A stretch of 64,000 nt of DNA from Luteimonas endophytica. Lineage in GTDB: Bacteria > Pseudomonadota > Gammaproteobacteria > Xanthomonadales > Xanthomonadaceae. The notes below the pieces were generated by a model. The model was not told the origin of the DNA and ran no database searches. It was given only the letters and a program-made list of their open reading frames with translations. Made by a program: the position numbers and the translations under genes. Positions 56,686 through 64,000 of the stretch are shown in pieces (position 1 is the first letter of the stretch; every line of letters begins with the position of its first letter). The stretch spans positions 98,440 through 162,439 of the forward strand of contig NZ_JARXRM010000032.1 of the NCBI RefSeq assembly GCF_029887875.1. The letters are read 5' to 3'.

Positions 56686-58803
56686 ATGGCAATCTCGACA
56701 ACCCACCTGCTGATCATCGTGCTGGCGCCGCTGCTGGGCTCGGTCGTGGCCGGCCTGTTCGGCCGCCAGGTGGGCCGTGCGGGCGCGCACACGGTCACCA
56801 TCCTGGGCGTCGGCCTCAGCTGCGCCTTCTCCTGCTACGTGCTCTGGCAGCTGGTGGCGCAGGGTGCGGCGCCTTACAACCAGAACCTGTACACCTTCTT
56901 CGAGGTCGGCAACTACTCGGCGCACGTCGGCTTCATGATCGACCGCCTCACCGCGATGATGATGGTGGTGGTGACGTTCGTGTCGCTGCTGGTGCACGTC
57001 TACACCATCGGCTACATGGCCGAGGATCCGGGCTACCAGCGCTTCTTCAGCTACATCTCGCTGTTCACCTTCAGCATGCTGATGCTGGTGATGAGCAACA
57101 ATTTCCTGCAGCTGTTCTTCGGCTGGGAGGCGGTCGGCCTGGTGTCCTATCTGCTGATCGGGTTCTGGTTCAAGAAGCCGAGCGCGATCTTCGCCAACCT
57201 CAAGGCCTTCCTGGTCAACCGGGTCGGGGACTTCGGCTTCCTGCTCGGCATCGCCGCGGTGCTGTACTGGTTCGGCACCCTGGACTACGCCACGGTCTTC
57301 GCCAACGCCACCCTGAAGGCGGGCGGAGGTCTGGTGGTGGAAATCCTGCCGGGCCAGGCCTGGTCGGTGGCGACGATCATCTGCATCTGCCTGTTCATCG
57401 GCGCGATGGGCAAGTCGGCGCAGGTCCCGCTGCACGTCTGGCTGCCTGACTCGATGGAGGGCCCGACCCCGATCTCGGCGCTGATCCACGCGGCGACGAT
57501 GGTCACGGCCGGCATCTTCATGGTGGCGCGGATGTCGCCGCTGTTCGAGCTCAGCGACACCGCCCTGGCCTTCGTGCTGTTCATCGGCGCCACCACCGCG
57601 TTCTTCACCGGGCTGATCGGCATCGTCCAGAACGACATCAAGCGCGTGGTCGCCTATTCCACGCTGTCGCAGCTGGGCTACATGACCGTGGCGCTGGGCG
57701 TCTCGGCGTACTCGGCGGCGGTGTTCCATCTGATGACCCACGCCTTCTTCAAGGCGCTGCTGTTCCTCGGCGCCGGCTCGGTGATCATCGCGATGCACCA
57801 CGAGCAGGACATGCGCAAGATGGGCGGCCTGCGCAAGTACATGCCGGTGACGTTCTGGACCATGCTGATCGGGACCCTGGCGCTGGTGGCGACGCCGTTC
57901 TTCAGCGGCTACTACTCCAAGGACGTGATCATCGAGGCCGCGAAGCACGCGGCGGGCGAGGGCGGCTGGGTCGCCCAGTACGGCTACTGGGCGGTGCTGC
58001 TGGGCGCGTTCGTGACCAGCTTCTACAGCTTCCGGCTGCTGTACATGACCTTCTTCGGCGCCGAGCGCTTCCGCGACGCCGCGCCGTCGCATCCGGTGGC
58101 GGCCCACGACGAGCACGGCCAGCATACGAAGCACGAGCCGCTTCACGACGATGGGCATGGCCACCACGACGACCACGGCCACCACGGCCCGCACGAGCCC
58201 CGCGAGTCTCCCTGGGTGGTCACCGTGCCGCTGGTGCTGCTGGCGATCCCGTCGATCCTGATCGGCTTCTTCACCGCCGGGCCCATGCTGTTCGGGACCG
58301 ATTGGCAGGGGCACGCGGAGCAGGCGCCATTCTTCTTCGGTGCCATCGACCTAGCGCCGGCGCGCGACACCCTGGCGGCGCTGGCGCAGGAACTGTGGCA
58401 CGGGCCGGTGGCGTTCGCGCTGCACGGCTTCCTGACCCCGGCGTTCTGGCTGGCGGCGGCGGGCTTCGTGCTGGCCACGGCGATGTACTGGTGGAAGCCG
58501 GAGCTGGCGGCCCGGGCGCGGCGCGCCTTCGCGTTGCCGGTGCGGGTGCTGGAGAAGAAGTACTGGGCCGACGATCTGTGGATCGGCGGTTTCGCCGGCG
58601 GCGGGCTGCTGCTGGGCAGGGTCTCGCGCAAGGGCGACGAGAAGCTGATCGACGGGCTGATCGTCAACGGCACGGCGCGCGTGGTCGACCTGGCCTCGGG
58701 TCTCGCGCGCCGGGTCCAGTCCGGCTACCTCTATCACTACGCTTTCGCGATGATCGTCGGCCTGATCGTGCTGCTGGCCGTGCTGATCCGCTACTGGCGC
58801 TGA
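56686..58803 (+). CDS. nuoL: NADH-quinone oxidoreductase subunit L
   Basis: 705 aa, the distal antiporter-like proton pump with its long lateral helix at the C-terminus. GWEAVGLVSYLLIGFW holds the channel Glu, HVWLPDSMEGPTPISALIHAATMV and TAFFTGLIGIVQNDIKRVVAYSTLSQLGYM the Lys residues (cores LPDSMEGPTPIS, QNDIKRVVAYS). A His/Asp-rich loop (about 475-505, HGHHDDHGHHGPHE) is inserted before the lateral helix region. Start ATG at 56686. Confidence 0.97.
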   Translation: MAISTTHLLIIVLAPLLGSVVAGLFGRQVGRAGAHTVTILGVGLSCAFSCYVLWQLVAQGAAPYNQNLYTFFEVGNYSAHVGFMIDRLTAMMMVVVTFVSLLVHVYTIGYMAEDPGYQRFFSYISLFTFSMLMLVMSNNFLQLFFGWEAVGLVSYLLIGFWFKKPSAIFANLKAFLVNRVGDFGFLLGIAAVLYWFGTLDYATVFANATLKAGGGLVVEILPGQAWSVATIICICLFIGAMGKSAQVPLHVWLPDSMEGPTPISALIHAATMVTAGIFMVARMSPLFELSDTALAFVLFIGATTAFFTGLIGIVQNDIKRVVAYSTLSQLGYMTVALGVSAYSAAVFHLMTHAFFKALLFLGAGSVIIAMHHEQDMRKMGGLRKYMPVTFWTMLIGTLALVATPFFSGYYSKDVIIEAAKHAAGEGGWVAQYGYWAVLLGAFVTSFYSFRLLYMTFFGAERFRDAAPSHPVAAHDEHGQHTKHEPLHDDGHGHHDDHGHHGPHEPRESPWVVTVPLVLLAIPSILIGFFTAGPMLFGTDWQGHAEQAPFFFGAIDLAPARDTLAALAQELWHGPVAFALHGFLTPAFWLAAAGFVLATAMYWWKPELAARARRAFALPVRVLEKKYWADDLWIGGFAGGGLLLGRVSRKGDEKLIDGLIVNGTARVVDLASGLARRVQSGYLYHYAFAMIVGLIVLLAVLIRYWR

Positions 58804-58816
58804 CGGAAAACCATAC

Positions 58817-60328
58817 GTGTCGAACTGGCCCCTACTCAGTCTGCTGATCTGGCTCCCGATCCTCGGTGGCGCCCTCACGCTCGCCTGCGGCAATGCGCGG
58901 CCGCGGCTGGCGCGCTGGGTGGCACTGGCGGTCGCCCTGCTGACCTTCGTGGTCAGCCTGCCGCTGCTGACGGGTTTCGACTTCGCCGCCACCGCTATGC
59001 AGTTCGTCGAGCGGCGCGAATGGATTCCGGCCTACGACATCCAGTACCACCTCGGCGTCGACGGCATCTCGGTGGCGCTGATCGTGCTGACCACGCTGAC
59101 CACGGCGCTGGTGCTGATCGGCGCCTGGGGCTCGATCGACAAGCGGGTGAGCCAGTACTACGCCGCGTTCCTGGTCCTGGAAGGCCTGATGGTGGGGGTG
59201 TTCGCGGCCGTGGACGCGCTGTTGTTCTACGTCTTCTTCGAGGCGATGCTGATCCCGATGTTCATCATCATCGGGCTGTGGGGCGGGCCGCGGCGGGTCT
59301 ACGCCTCGGTCAAGTTCTTCCTCTACACCTTCCTCGGCTCGATCTTCATGCTGGTCGGGCTGATCTACCTGTACCTGAAGGGCGGCAGCTGGCAACTGCC
59401 CGACCTGTACGCCCTGCCGCTGACGGCCACCGAACAGATGTGGCTGTTCTTCGCCTTCCTGGCGGCGTTCGCGGTCAAGGTGCCGATGTTCCCGGTGCAC
59501 ACCTGGCTGCCCGACGCCCACGTCGAGGCGCCGACCGGCGGCTCGGTGATCCTGGCGGCGATCATGCTGAAGATCGGCGGCTACGGCTTCCTTCGCTTCA
59601 GCCTGCCGATCGTTCCCGACGCCGGCCACGAATGGGCCTGGCTGGTGATCCTGCTGTCGCTGATCGCGGTGGTCTATGTCGGCCTGGTGGCGCTGGCGCA
59701 ATCCGACATGAAGAAGCTGATCGCCTATTCGTCGGTCTCGCACATGGGTTTCGTGACCCTGGGCACCTTCATCGCCTTCGCGCTGCTGCGCGACACCGGC
59801 AACGCCGACGCCGCGCGCCTGGGCCTGCAGGGCGCGATGGTGCAGATGGTCAGCCACGGTTTCATCTCGGGCGCGATGTTCTCCTGCGTGGGCGTGCTCT
59901 ACGACCGCATGCACAGCCGCCAGATCGCCGACTACGGCGGGGTCGCCAACGTGATGCCCTGGTTCGCGGCGTTCATGGTGCTGTTCTCGATGGCCAACGC
60001 CGGCCTGCCGGGAACCTCGGGCTTCGTCGGCGAGTTCATGGTGATCTTGGCGGCGTTCCAGAGCCACCCGCTGATCGCCTTCGTCGCGGCGATGACCCTG
60101 GTGATCGGCGCCGCCTACACCCTGTGGCTGGTGAAACGGGTGCTGTACGGCGAGATCGGCAACGCCCACGTCGCGGCGCTGCAGGACATCAACTGGCGCG
60201 AAGCGCTGGTCCTGGGGGTGTTCGCCGCCGGCGTGCTGGCGCTGGGCGTGTATCCCCGGCCGTTGACCGACCTGATGGAACCTTCCATTGCGCACCTGGC
60301 GGAACTGCTTTCCGCCTCCAAGCTGTAA
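58817..60328 (+). CDS. nuoM: NADH-quinone oxidoreductase subunit M
   Basis: 503 aa from a GTG start. Antiporter-like proton-pumping subunit. FFEAMLIPMFIIIG carries the key Glu; HTWLPDAHVEAPTGGSVILA and KKLIAYSSVSHMGFV the Lys residues. 13 bases after nuoL. Confidence 0.97.
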   Translation: MSNWPLLSLLIWLPILGGALTLACGNARPRLARWVALAVALLTFVVSLPLLTGFDFAATAMQFVERREWIPAYDIQYHLGVDGISVALIVLTTLTTALVLIGAWGSIDKRVSQYYAAFLVLEGLMVGVFAAVDALLFYVFFEAMLIPMFIIIGLWGGPRRVYASVKFFLYTFLGSIFMLVGLIYLYLKGGSWQLPDLYALPLTATEQMWLFFAFLAAFAVKVPMFPVHTWLPDAHVEAPTGGSVILAAIMLKIGGYGFLRFSLPIVPDAGHEWAWLVILLSLIAVVYVGLVALAQSDMKKLIAYSSVSHMGFVTLGTFIAFALLRDTGNADAARLGLQGAMVQMVSHGFISGAMFSCVGVLYDRMHSRQIADYGGVANVMPWFAAFMVLFSMANAGLPGTSGFVGEFMVILAAFQSHPLIAFVAAMTLVIGAAYTLWLVKRVLYGEIGNAHVAALQDINWREALVLGVFAAGVLALGVYPRPLTDLMEPSIAHLAELLSASKL

Positions 60329-60356
60329 TGACCGACCCGATGAGAGGCAGGCCGCA

Positions 60357-61823
60357 ATGACCGTCGCCGCCATGACGCCACCCGTCCGCACCTTCGCCGA
60401 GTTCGCGCCGCTGCTGCCCGAGCTGGCGGTGATCTTCGGCGCGTTCGCGCTGCTGATGCTGGACCTGTTCCTGGACGAGCGCCGCCGGGTGATCACCCAC
60501 GCGCTCGCGATCGCCACGCTGCTCGCGGCCGCGGCGATGATCGCCGCCGGCGTCGGCGGCCACGGCGTGGTCATGGAGGGCCTGTTCGTGCGCGACACCG
60601 CCGCCGACGTGCTCAAGTTCGTCACCCTGGTGGTCTCGGCGATGGCGCTGGGCTACAGCTGGCCGTACCTGCGCGAGCGCGGGCTCTACAAGGGCGAGAT
60701 CGCGGTGCTGATCCTGTTCGCCGTGGTGGGAATGATGCTGCTGGTGTCGGCCGGCAACCTGACCATGGTGTATCTCGGGCTGGAACTGCTGGCGCTGTGC
60801 TCCTACGCCCTGGTGGCGATCGACCGCGACAATCCGCTGGCCTCGGAGGCCGGCATGAAGTACTTCGTGCTCGGTTCGCTGGCCTCGGGGCTGTTGCTGT
60901 ACGGCCTGTCGCTGGTGTACGGCGCCACCGGCACCCTGTACCTGGACGCGATCAGCGCGGCCGCCGCCGACGCCGCCGGAGAGGATCGGGTGCTGCTGCT
61001 GACCGGCATGGTGTTCGTGGTGGTGGGCGTGGCGTTCAAGTTCGGTGCCGCGCCGTTCCACATGTGGCTGCCCGATACCTATCACGGCGCGCCGACCCCG
61101 ATCACCCTGTTCATCGGCTCGGCGCCGAAGCTCGCGGCGTTCGGCATGGCCTGGCGCCTGTTCGAGATCGGGCTGGGGCCGCTGCAGGAACAGTGGCAGC
61201 TGCTGCTGGCGTTGCTGGCGGCGCTGTCGCTGGCGATCGGCAACGTGGTGGCGATCGCGCAGAGCAACCTCAAGCGCATGCTGGCCTATTCGACGGTGTC
61301 GCACGTCGGCTTCCTGTTCCTCGGCCTGGCCGGCGGCGGCGCCGGCGGGTTCGCCGCGGCGATGTTCTACGCGATCAGCTACGCGATCATGTCGGCGGCC
61401 GCTTTCGGCGCGATCGTGATGCTCTCGCGCAAGGGCTTCGAGGCCGACCGCATCGACGACTTCCGCGGCCTCAACGCGCGCAGCCCGTGGATGGCGGCGC
61501 TGGTGCTGGTGATCATGGCGTCGCTGGCCGGGGTGCCGCCGTTCCTGGGGTTCTGGGCCAAGCTGGCGGTGCTGCGCGCGGCGCTGGAGGGCGAGCTGCT
61601 GTGGCTGGCGATCGTCGGCATCGTGTTCGCGGTGATCGGCGCCTACTACTATCTGCGGGTGATCAAGGTGATGTATTTCGACGAGCCCGCCGGGGAGCCG
61701 CTGCAGGCGCGCCCGGGCGGGGCGCTGCGGGCGATGTTCGCGGTCAACGCGCTGTCGCTGCTGGCGCTGGGGCTGTTCTGGAGCCCGCTGATGGCCTGGT
61801 GCCAGCAGGCGTTCGCCGGGTAG
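60357..61823 (+). CDS. nuoN: NADH-quinone oxidoreductase subunit N
   Basis: 488 aa, last gene of the nuo operon, third antiporter-like subunit. MVYLGLELLALCSYALV and FHMWLPDTYHGAPTPITLF motifs, with NLKRMLAYSTVSHVGF. The start at 60357 (MTVAAMTP) has GAGAGG upstream; an earlier in-frame ATG lies inside nuoM and is rejected. No strong terminator is seen before the tRNA-fMet promoter 30 bases downstream. Confidence 0.96.
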   Translation: MTVAAMTPPVRTFAEFAPLLPELAVIFGAFALLMLDLFLDERRRVITHALAIATLLAAAAMIAAGVGGHGVVMEGLFVRDTAADVLKFVTLVVSAMALGYSWPYLRERGLYKGEIAVLILFAVVGMMLLVSAGNLTMVYLGLELLALCSYALVAIDRDNPLASEAGMKYFVLGSLASGLLLYGLSLVYGATGTLYLDAISAAAADAAGEDRVLLLTGMVFVVVGVAFKFGAAPFHMWLPDTYHGAPTPITLFIGSAPKLAAFGMAWRLFEIGLGPLQEQWQLLLALLAALSLAIGNVVAIAQSNLKRMLAYSTVSHVGFLFLGLAGGGAGGFAAAMFYAISYAIMSAAAFGAIVMLSRKGFEADRIDDFRGLNARSPWMAALVLVIMASLAGVPPFLGFWAKLAVLRAALEGELLWLAIVGIVFAVIGAYYYLRVIKVMYFDEPAGEPLQARPGGALRAMFAVNALSLLALGLFWSPLMAWCQQAFAG

Positions 61824-61854
61824 GGCGCCAGGCCCGCCGGCCGCGGCCCGGCTC

Positions 61855-61883
61855 TTGCAAAGGCGCGGCCGCGCCTGCATAAT
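61855..61883 (+). promoter_or_regulatory. Promoter of initiator tRNA-fMet
   Basis: TTGCAA (61855-61860), 17-base spacer, CATAAT (61878-61883, 5 of 6). Transcription would start near 61890, five bases before the mature tRNA. Confidence 0.7.
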
Positions 61884-61894
61884 TGCGAATCTGC

Positions 61895-61971
61895 TGCGGG
61901 GTGGAGCAGTCTGGCAGCTCGTCGGGCTCATAACCCGAAGGTCGCAGGTTCAAATCCTGCCCCCGCTACCA
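61895..61971 (+). tRNA. metY: Initiator tRNA-fMet (CAT)
   Basis: 77 bases with encoded CCA. Anticodon CAT at 61929-61931; the anticodon stem has the three consecutive G-C pairs (GGG/CCC) that mark initiator tRNA. The acceptor 1:72 position is T:T, unpaired as required for formylation, whereas most bacterial initiators have C1:A72. T-arm GCAGG-TTCAAAT-CCTGC. Location before rimP-nusA matches metY of E. coli. Confidence 0.96.
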
Positions 61972-61990
61972 GCTTTTCGCGGTCGACGAA

Positions 61991-62012
61991 AAGCCTCCAC
62001 GGAGGCTTTTTT
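61991..62012 (+). terminator. Rho-independent terminator after tRNA-fMet
   Basis: AAGCCTC/GAGGCTT stem (7 bp, 4-base loop) followed by TTTTTG. Ends the single-gene tRNA transcript. Confidence 0.88.
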
Positions 62013-62084
62013 GTTTCCCGGCCGCGGATCGGGCTGAGCCGGAACGCGCGACCAGGCGTTCCGGCGCCGAAATCCAGTGGTATG

Positions 62085-62115
62085 GACAAGGGGCCCGCCG
62101 GGCCCCTTGTCTTTT
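62085..62115 (+). terminator. Terminator-like hairpin immediately before rimP
   Basis: Perfect 12-bp stem GACAAGGGGCCC/GGGCCCCTTGTC with 3-base loop (gcc), followed by TTTT, ending 10 bases before the rimP Shine-Dalgarno (GAGGAG). It may act as an attenuator for rimP-nusA or simply back up the tRNA-fMet terminator. No promoter was found between it and rimP, so a rimP promoter upstream of 62085 would make it an attenuator. Confidence 0.8.
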
Positions 62116-62136
62116 CCGGCAACCGAGGAGCGCGAC

Positions 62137-62772
62137 TTGGCCGACAAGGCAAGCACAATCACGGAACTGCTGGCCCCGACCGTCGAGGCGCTGGGCCTGG
62201 AGCTGCTGGGCGCCGAGTACCTGCCGACGCCGGGCAGCGCGGTGTTGCGCCTGTATATCGACCGGCCCGGGGCCGACCCGGCGGCGGGCGAGCAGGGCGT
62301 GACCATCGAGGACTGCGAGGCGGTGAGCCGCGAGGTCTCCGCACGGCTCGACGTGGAGGATCCGATCAGCGGCCACTACACCCTGGAGGTGTCGTCGCCG
62401 GGCGTGGACCGCCCGCTGTTCGCGCCCGCGCAGTTCGCGCGCTTCGCCGGCGAGACCGCCAAGGTCGGGTTGAAGCTGCCGCAGGACGGGCGCCGCAGGC
62501 TGCAGGGAAGGATCGTCGCGGTCGAGGGCGGCACCGTCTCCTTCGAAGTCGACGGCCGGCCGCTGGCGGTGGCGTTCGACAACATCGACAGGGCGCGCCT
62601 GGTCCCGGACTGGGCCGCGCTGGGCCTGGCCCCGGCCAGGGACGCCTCGGGCCGCGATGCGCGCCCGGGCAAGCAGAAGAAACCGTCGGGGCGCAAGCAG
62701 CGCCCGGACACGCAGGGCAACCAGCCACAAGCCACCAATCGCGCGGCCGATGGGCCGTCGAGTTCGGAGTGA
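62137..62772 (+). CDS. rimP: Ribosome maturation factor RimP
   Basis: 211 aa from a TTG start with GAGGAG 9 bases upstream; an earlier ATG is rejected because it lies before that site and inside the hairpin. RimP helps assemble the 30S subunit. Two domains: N-terminal alpha/beta ([38 protein letters not shown]) with [10 protein letters not shown], then a beta-barrel. The C-terminal 45 residues are a basic low-complexity tail, longer than the 150-aa E. coli protein. Followed by nusA after 7 bases. Confidence 0.94.
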   Translation: MADKASTITELLAPTVEALGLELLGAEYLPTPGSAVLRLYIDRPGADPAAGEQGVTIEDCEAVSREVSARLDVEDPISGHYTLEVSSPGVDRPLFAPAQFARFAGETAKVGLKLPQDGRRRLQGRIVAVEGGTVSFEVDGRPLAVAFDNIDRARLVPDWAALGLAPARDASGRDARPGKQKKPSGRKQRPDTQGNQPQATNRAADGPSSSE

Positions 62773-62779
62773 TCCAGAA

Positions 62780-64000
62780 ATGAGCAAGGAACTGTTGATG
62801 GTCGTCGACGCGGTCGCCAACGAGAAGGGCGTGCCGGAGTCGGTGATCCTCGAAGCCATCGAGGCCGCCCTGGCCACCGCGGCCAAGAAGCGCTACGCGG
62901 AGGAGGACGTGCTCACGCGCGTCGCGATCGACCCCAAGGACGGTACCTACGAGACCTTCCGCCGCTGGGAAGTGGTGGCCGACGACGTGGTGATGGAATC
63001 GCCCGATCGACAGATCCGGCTGATGGACGCCGTCGACGAGGCCGAGGGCGTCGAGGTCGGCGACTACATCGAGGAGCAGATCGAGAACGCGGAGTTCGGC
63101 CGCATCGCCGCGCAGGCCGCCAAGCAGGTGATCGTGCAGCGCGTGCGCGAGGCCGAGCGCGCCCAGGTGGTCGACGCCTGGAAGGATCGCGTCGGCGAGC
63201 TGGTCACCGGCATCGTCAAGCGGGTCGAGCGCGGCAACGTCTTCGTCGACCTCGGCGGCAACGCGGAGGCCTTCATTCCCAAGGACAAGGCGATTCCGCG
63301 CGACGTGGTCCGCGCCGGCGACCGCATCCGCGGCTACCTCTACGACGTGCGCAGCGAGCCGCGCGGGCCGCAGCTGTTCATCAGCCGCGCCGCGCCGGAG
63401 TTCATGATGGAGCTGTTCAAGCTCGAGGTGCCGGAGGTCGGCCAGGGCCTGGTCGAGATCAAGGCCTGCGCGCGCGATCCAGGCGACCGCGCCAAGATCG
63501 CGGTGGTGGCCTACGACAACCGCACCGATCCGATCGGCGCCTGCATCGGCATGCGCGGCTCGCGCGTGCAGGCGGTGTCGAACGAACTGAACGGCGAGCG
63601 CGTCGACATCGTGCTGTGGTCGGACAACCCGGCGCAGTTCGTCATCAACGCGATGGCGCCGGCCGAGGTGCAGTCGATCATCGTCGACGAGGAGAAGCAC
63701 TCCATGGACCTGGCCGTGGCCGAGGAACTGCTGGCCAAGGCGATCGGCAAGGGCGGGCAGAACGTGCGCCTGGCCAGCCGCATGACCGGCTGGCAGCTCA
63801 ACGTGATGACCCAGGACCAGGTGACCGCCAAGTCCGAGGCCGAGCAGACCGCGGCGCGGGAGCTGTTCCAGGAGAAGCTCGAGGTCGACGAGGAAATCGC
63901 CGGCATTCTGGTGGCCGAGGGCTTCAGCACGGTCGAGGAGATCGCGTACGTGCCGGTCGGCGAGCTGCTGGCGGTGGAGGGCTTCGACGAGGACATCGTC
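62780..64000 (+). CDS. nusA: Transcription termination/antitermination factor NusA (partial)
   Basis: 407 codons present, 3' end beyond the window. N-terminal RNA-polymerase-binding domain (1-130, starting MSKELLMVVDAVANEKGV), S1 domain (about 135-200, VTGIVKRVERGNVFVDLGG), KH1 (about 230-275, GACIGMRGSRVQAVSNEL), KH2 (about 300-345, KAIGKGGQNVRLASRMTG), and the start of the acidic C-terminal region. Controls pausing, termination and antitermination. In E. coli the metY-rimP-nusA-infB operon is autoregulated by NusA; the same order is seen here. Confidence 0.97.
   Translation, partial: MSKELLMVVDAVANEKGVPESVILEAIEAALATAAKKRYAEEDVLTRVAIDPKDGTYETFRRWEVVADDVVMESPDRQIRLMDAVDEAEGVEVGDYIEEQIENAEFGRIAAQAAKQVIVQRVREAERAQVVDAWKDRVGELVTGIVKRVERGNVFVDLGGNAEAFIPKDKAIPRDVVRAGDRIRGYLYDVRSEPRGPQLFISRAAPEFMMELFKLEVPEVGQGLVEIKACARDPGDRAKIAVVAYDNRTDPIGACIGMRGSRVQAVSNELNGERVDIVLWSDNPAQFVINAMAPAEVQSIIVDEEKHSMDLAVAEELLAKAIGKGGQNVRLASRMTGWQLNVMTQDQVTAKSEAEQTAARELFQEKLEVDEEIAGILVAEGFSTVEEIAYVPVGELLAVEGFDEDIV

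Overview
This 64 kb window is chromosomal DNA of very high G+C content (about 70% by eye) from a gammaproteobacterium, most likely of the family Xanthomonadaceae (Lysobacter, Luteimonas or a close relative). The family call is an inference from gene order: asd-fimV-truA-trpF-trpB-trpA-accD, tpiA-secG-tRNA-Leu-nuoA..N-tRNA-fMet-rimP-nusA, a leucine-degradation (liu) cluster, and short intergenic repeats of the kind seen in this family. There is no phage, insertion sequence, plasmid backbone or CRISPR array. Nearly all the sequence is coding, with many 4-base start/stop overlaps and several GTG or TTG starts.

1-9 kb, minus strand: RNase T, an EfpL-type elongation factor P paralogue, then a catabolic cluster. 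In transcription order it reads liuC (methylglutaconyl-CoA hydratase), liuD (biotinylated methylcrotonyl-CoA carboxylase subunit), liuE (HMG-CoA lyase), a PAS-GGDEF-EAL cyclic-di-GMP protein whose start overlaps the liuE stop, and a short-chain 3-hydroxyacyl-CoA dehydrogenase. The carboxyltransferase subunit liuB (12.6-14.3 kb) and a thiolase (15-16.1 kb) lie upstream on the same strand, separated by other genes. Isovaleryl-CoA dehydrogenase is not in the window.

9-12.4 kb: a Fur-box-preceded feoAB ferrous-iron operon with a third small cysteine-tailed membrane gene, facing a translationally coupled bactofilin/zinc-ribbon pair. 14.4-14.9 kb: a tiny Ala/Asp-rich lipoprotein with its own promoter and terminator. 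16.4-19.3 kb: a subtilisin-like autotransporter with a lipoprotein signal peptide.

19.3-30 kb: rimO, a small exported protein, a DJ-1/PfpI protein, greB, a HerA-like ATPase, an MltD-like transglycosylase, a signal-less multidomain peptidoglycan hydrolase paired with an overlapping lipoprotein, phosphatidylserine decarboxylase and a Sco-type copper protein. 30-46 kb, mostly plus strand: prmB, aroC, a 2-hydroxyacid dehydrogenase, asd, fimV, truA, trpFBA, accD, glmM, a 2-oxoglutarate/Fe(II)-type oxygenase, an S1-type secreted protease (minus), tpiA and secG.

46-62 kb: tRNA-Leu(GAG), the complete 14-gene nuo operon for complex I, and initiator tRNA-fMet. 62-64 kb: rimP and nusA, the latter running off the window end. 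The two most interesting candidates for new biology are the peptidoglycan hydrolase/lipoprotein pair and the cyclic-di-GMP enzyme embedded in leucine catabolism.
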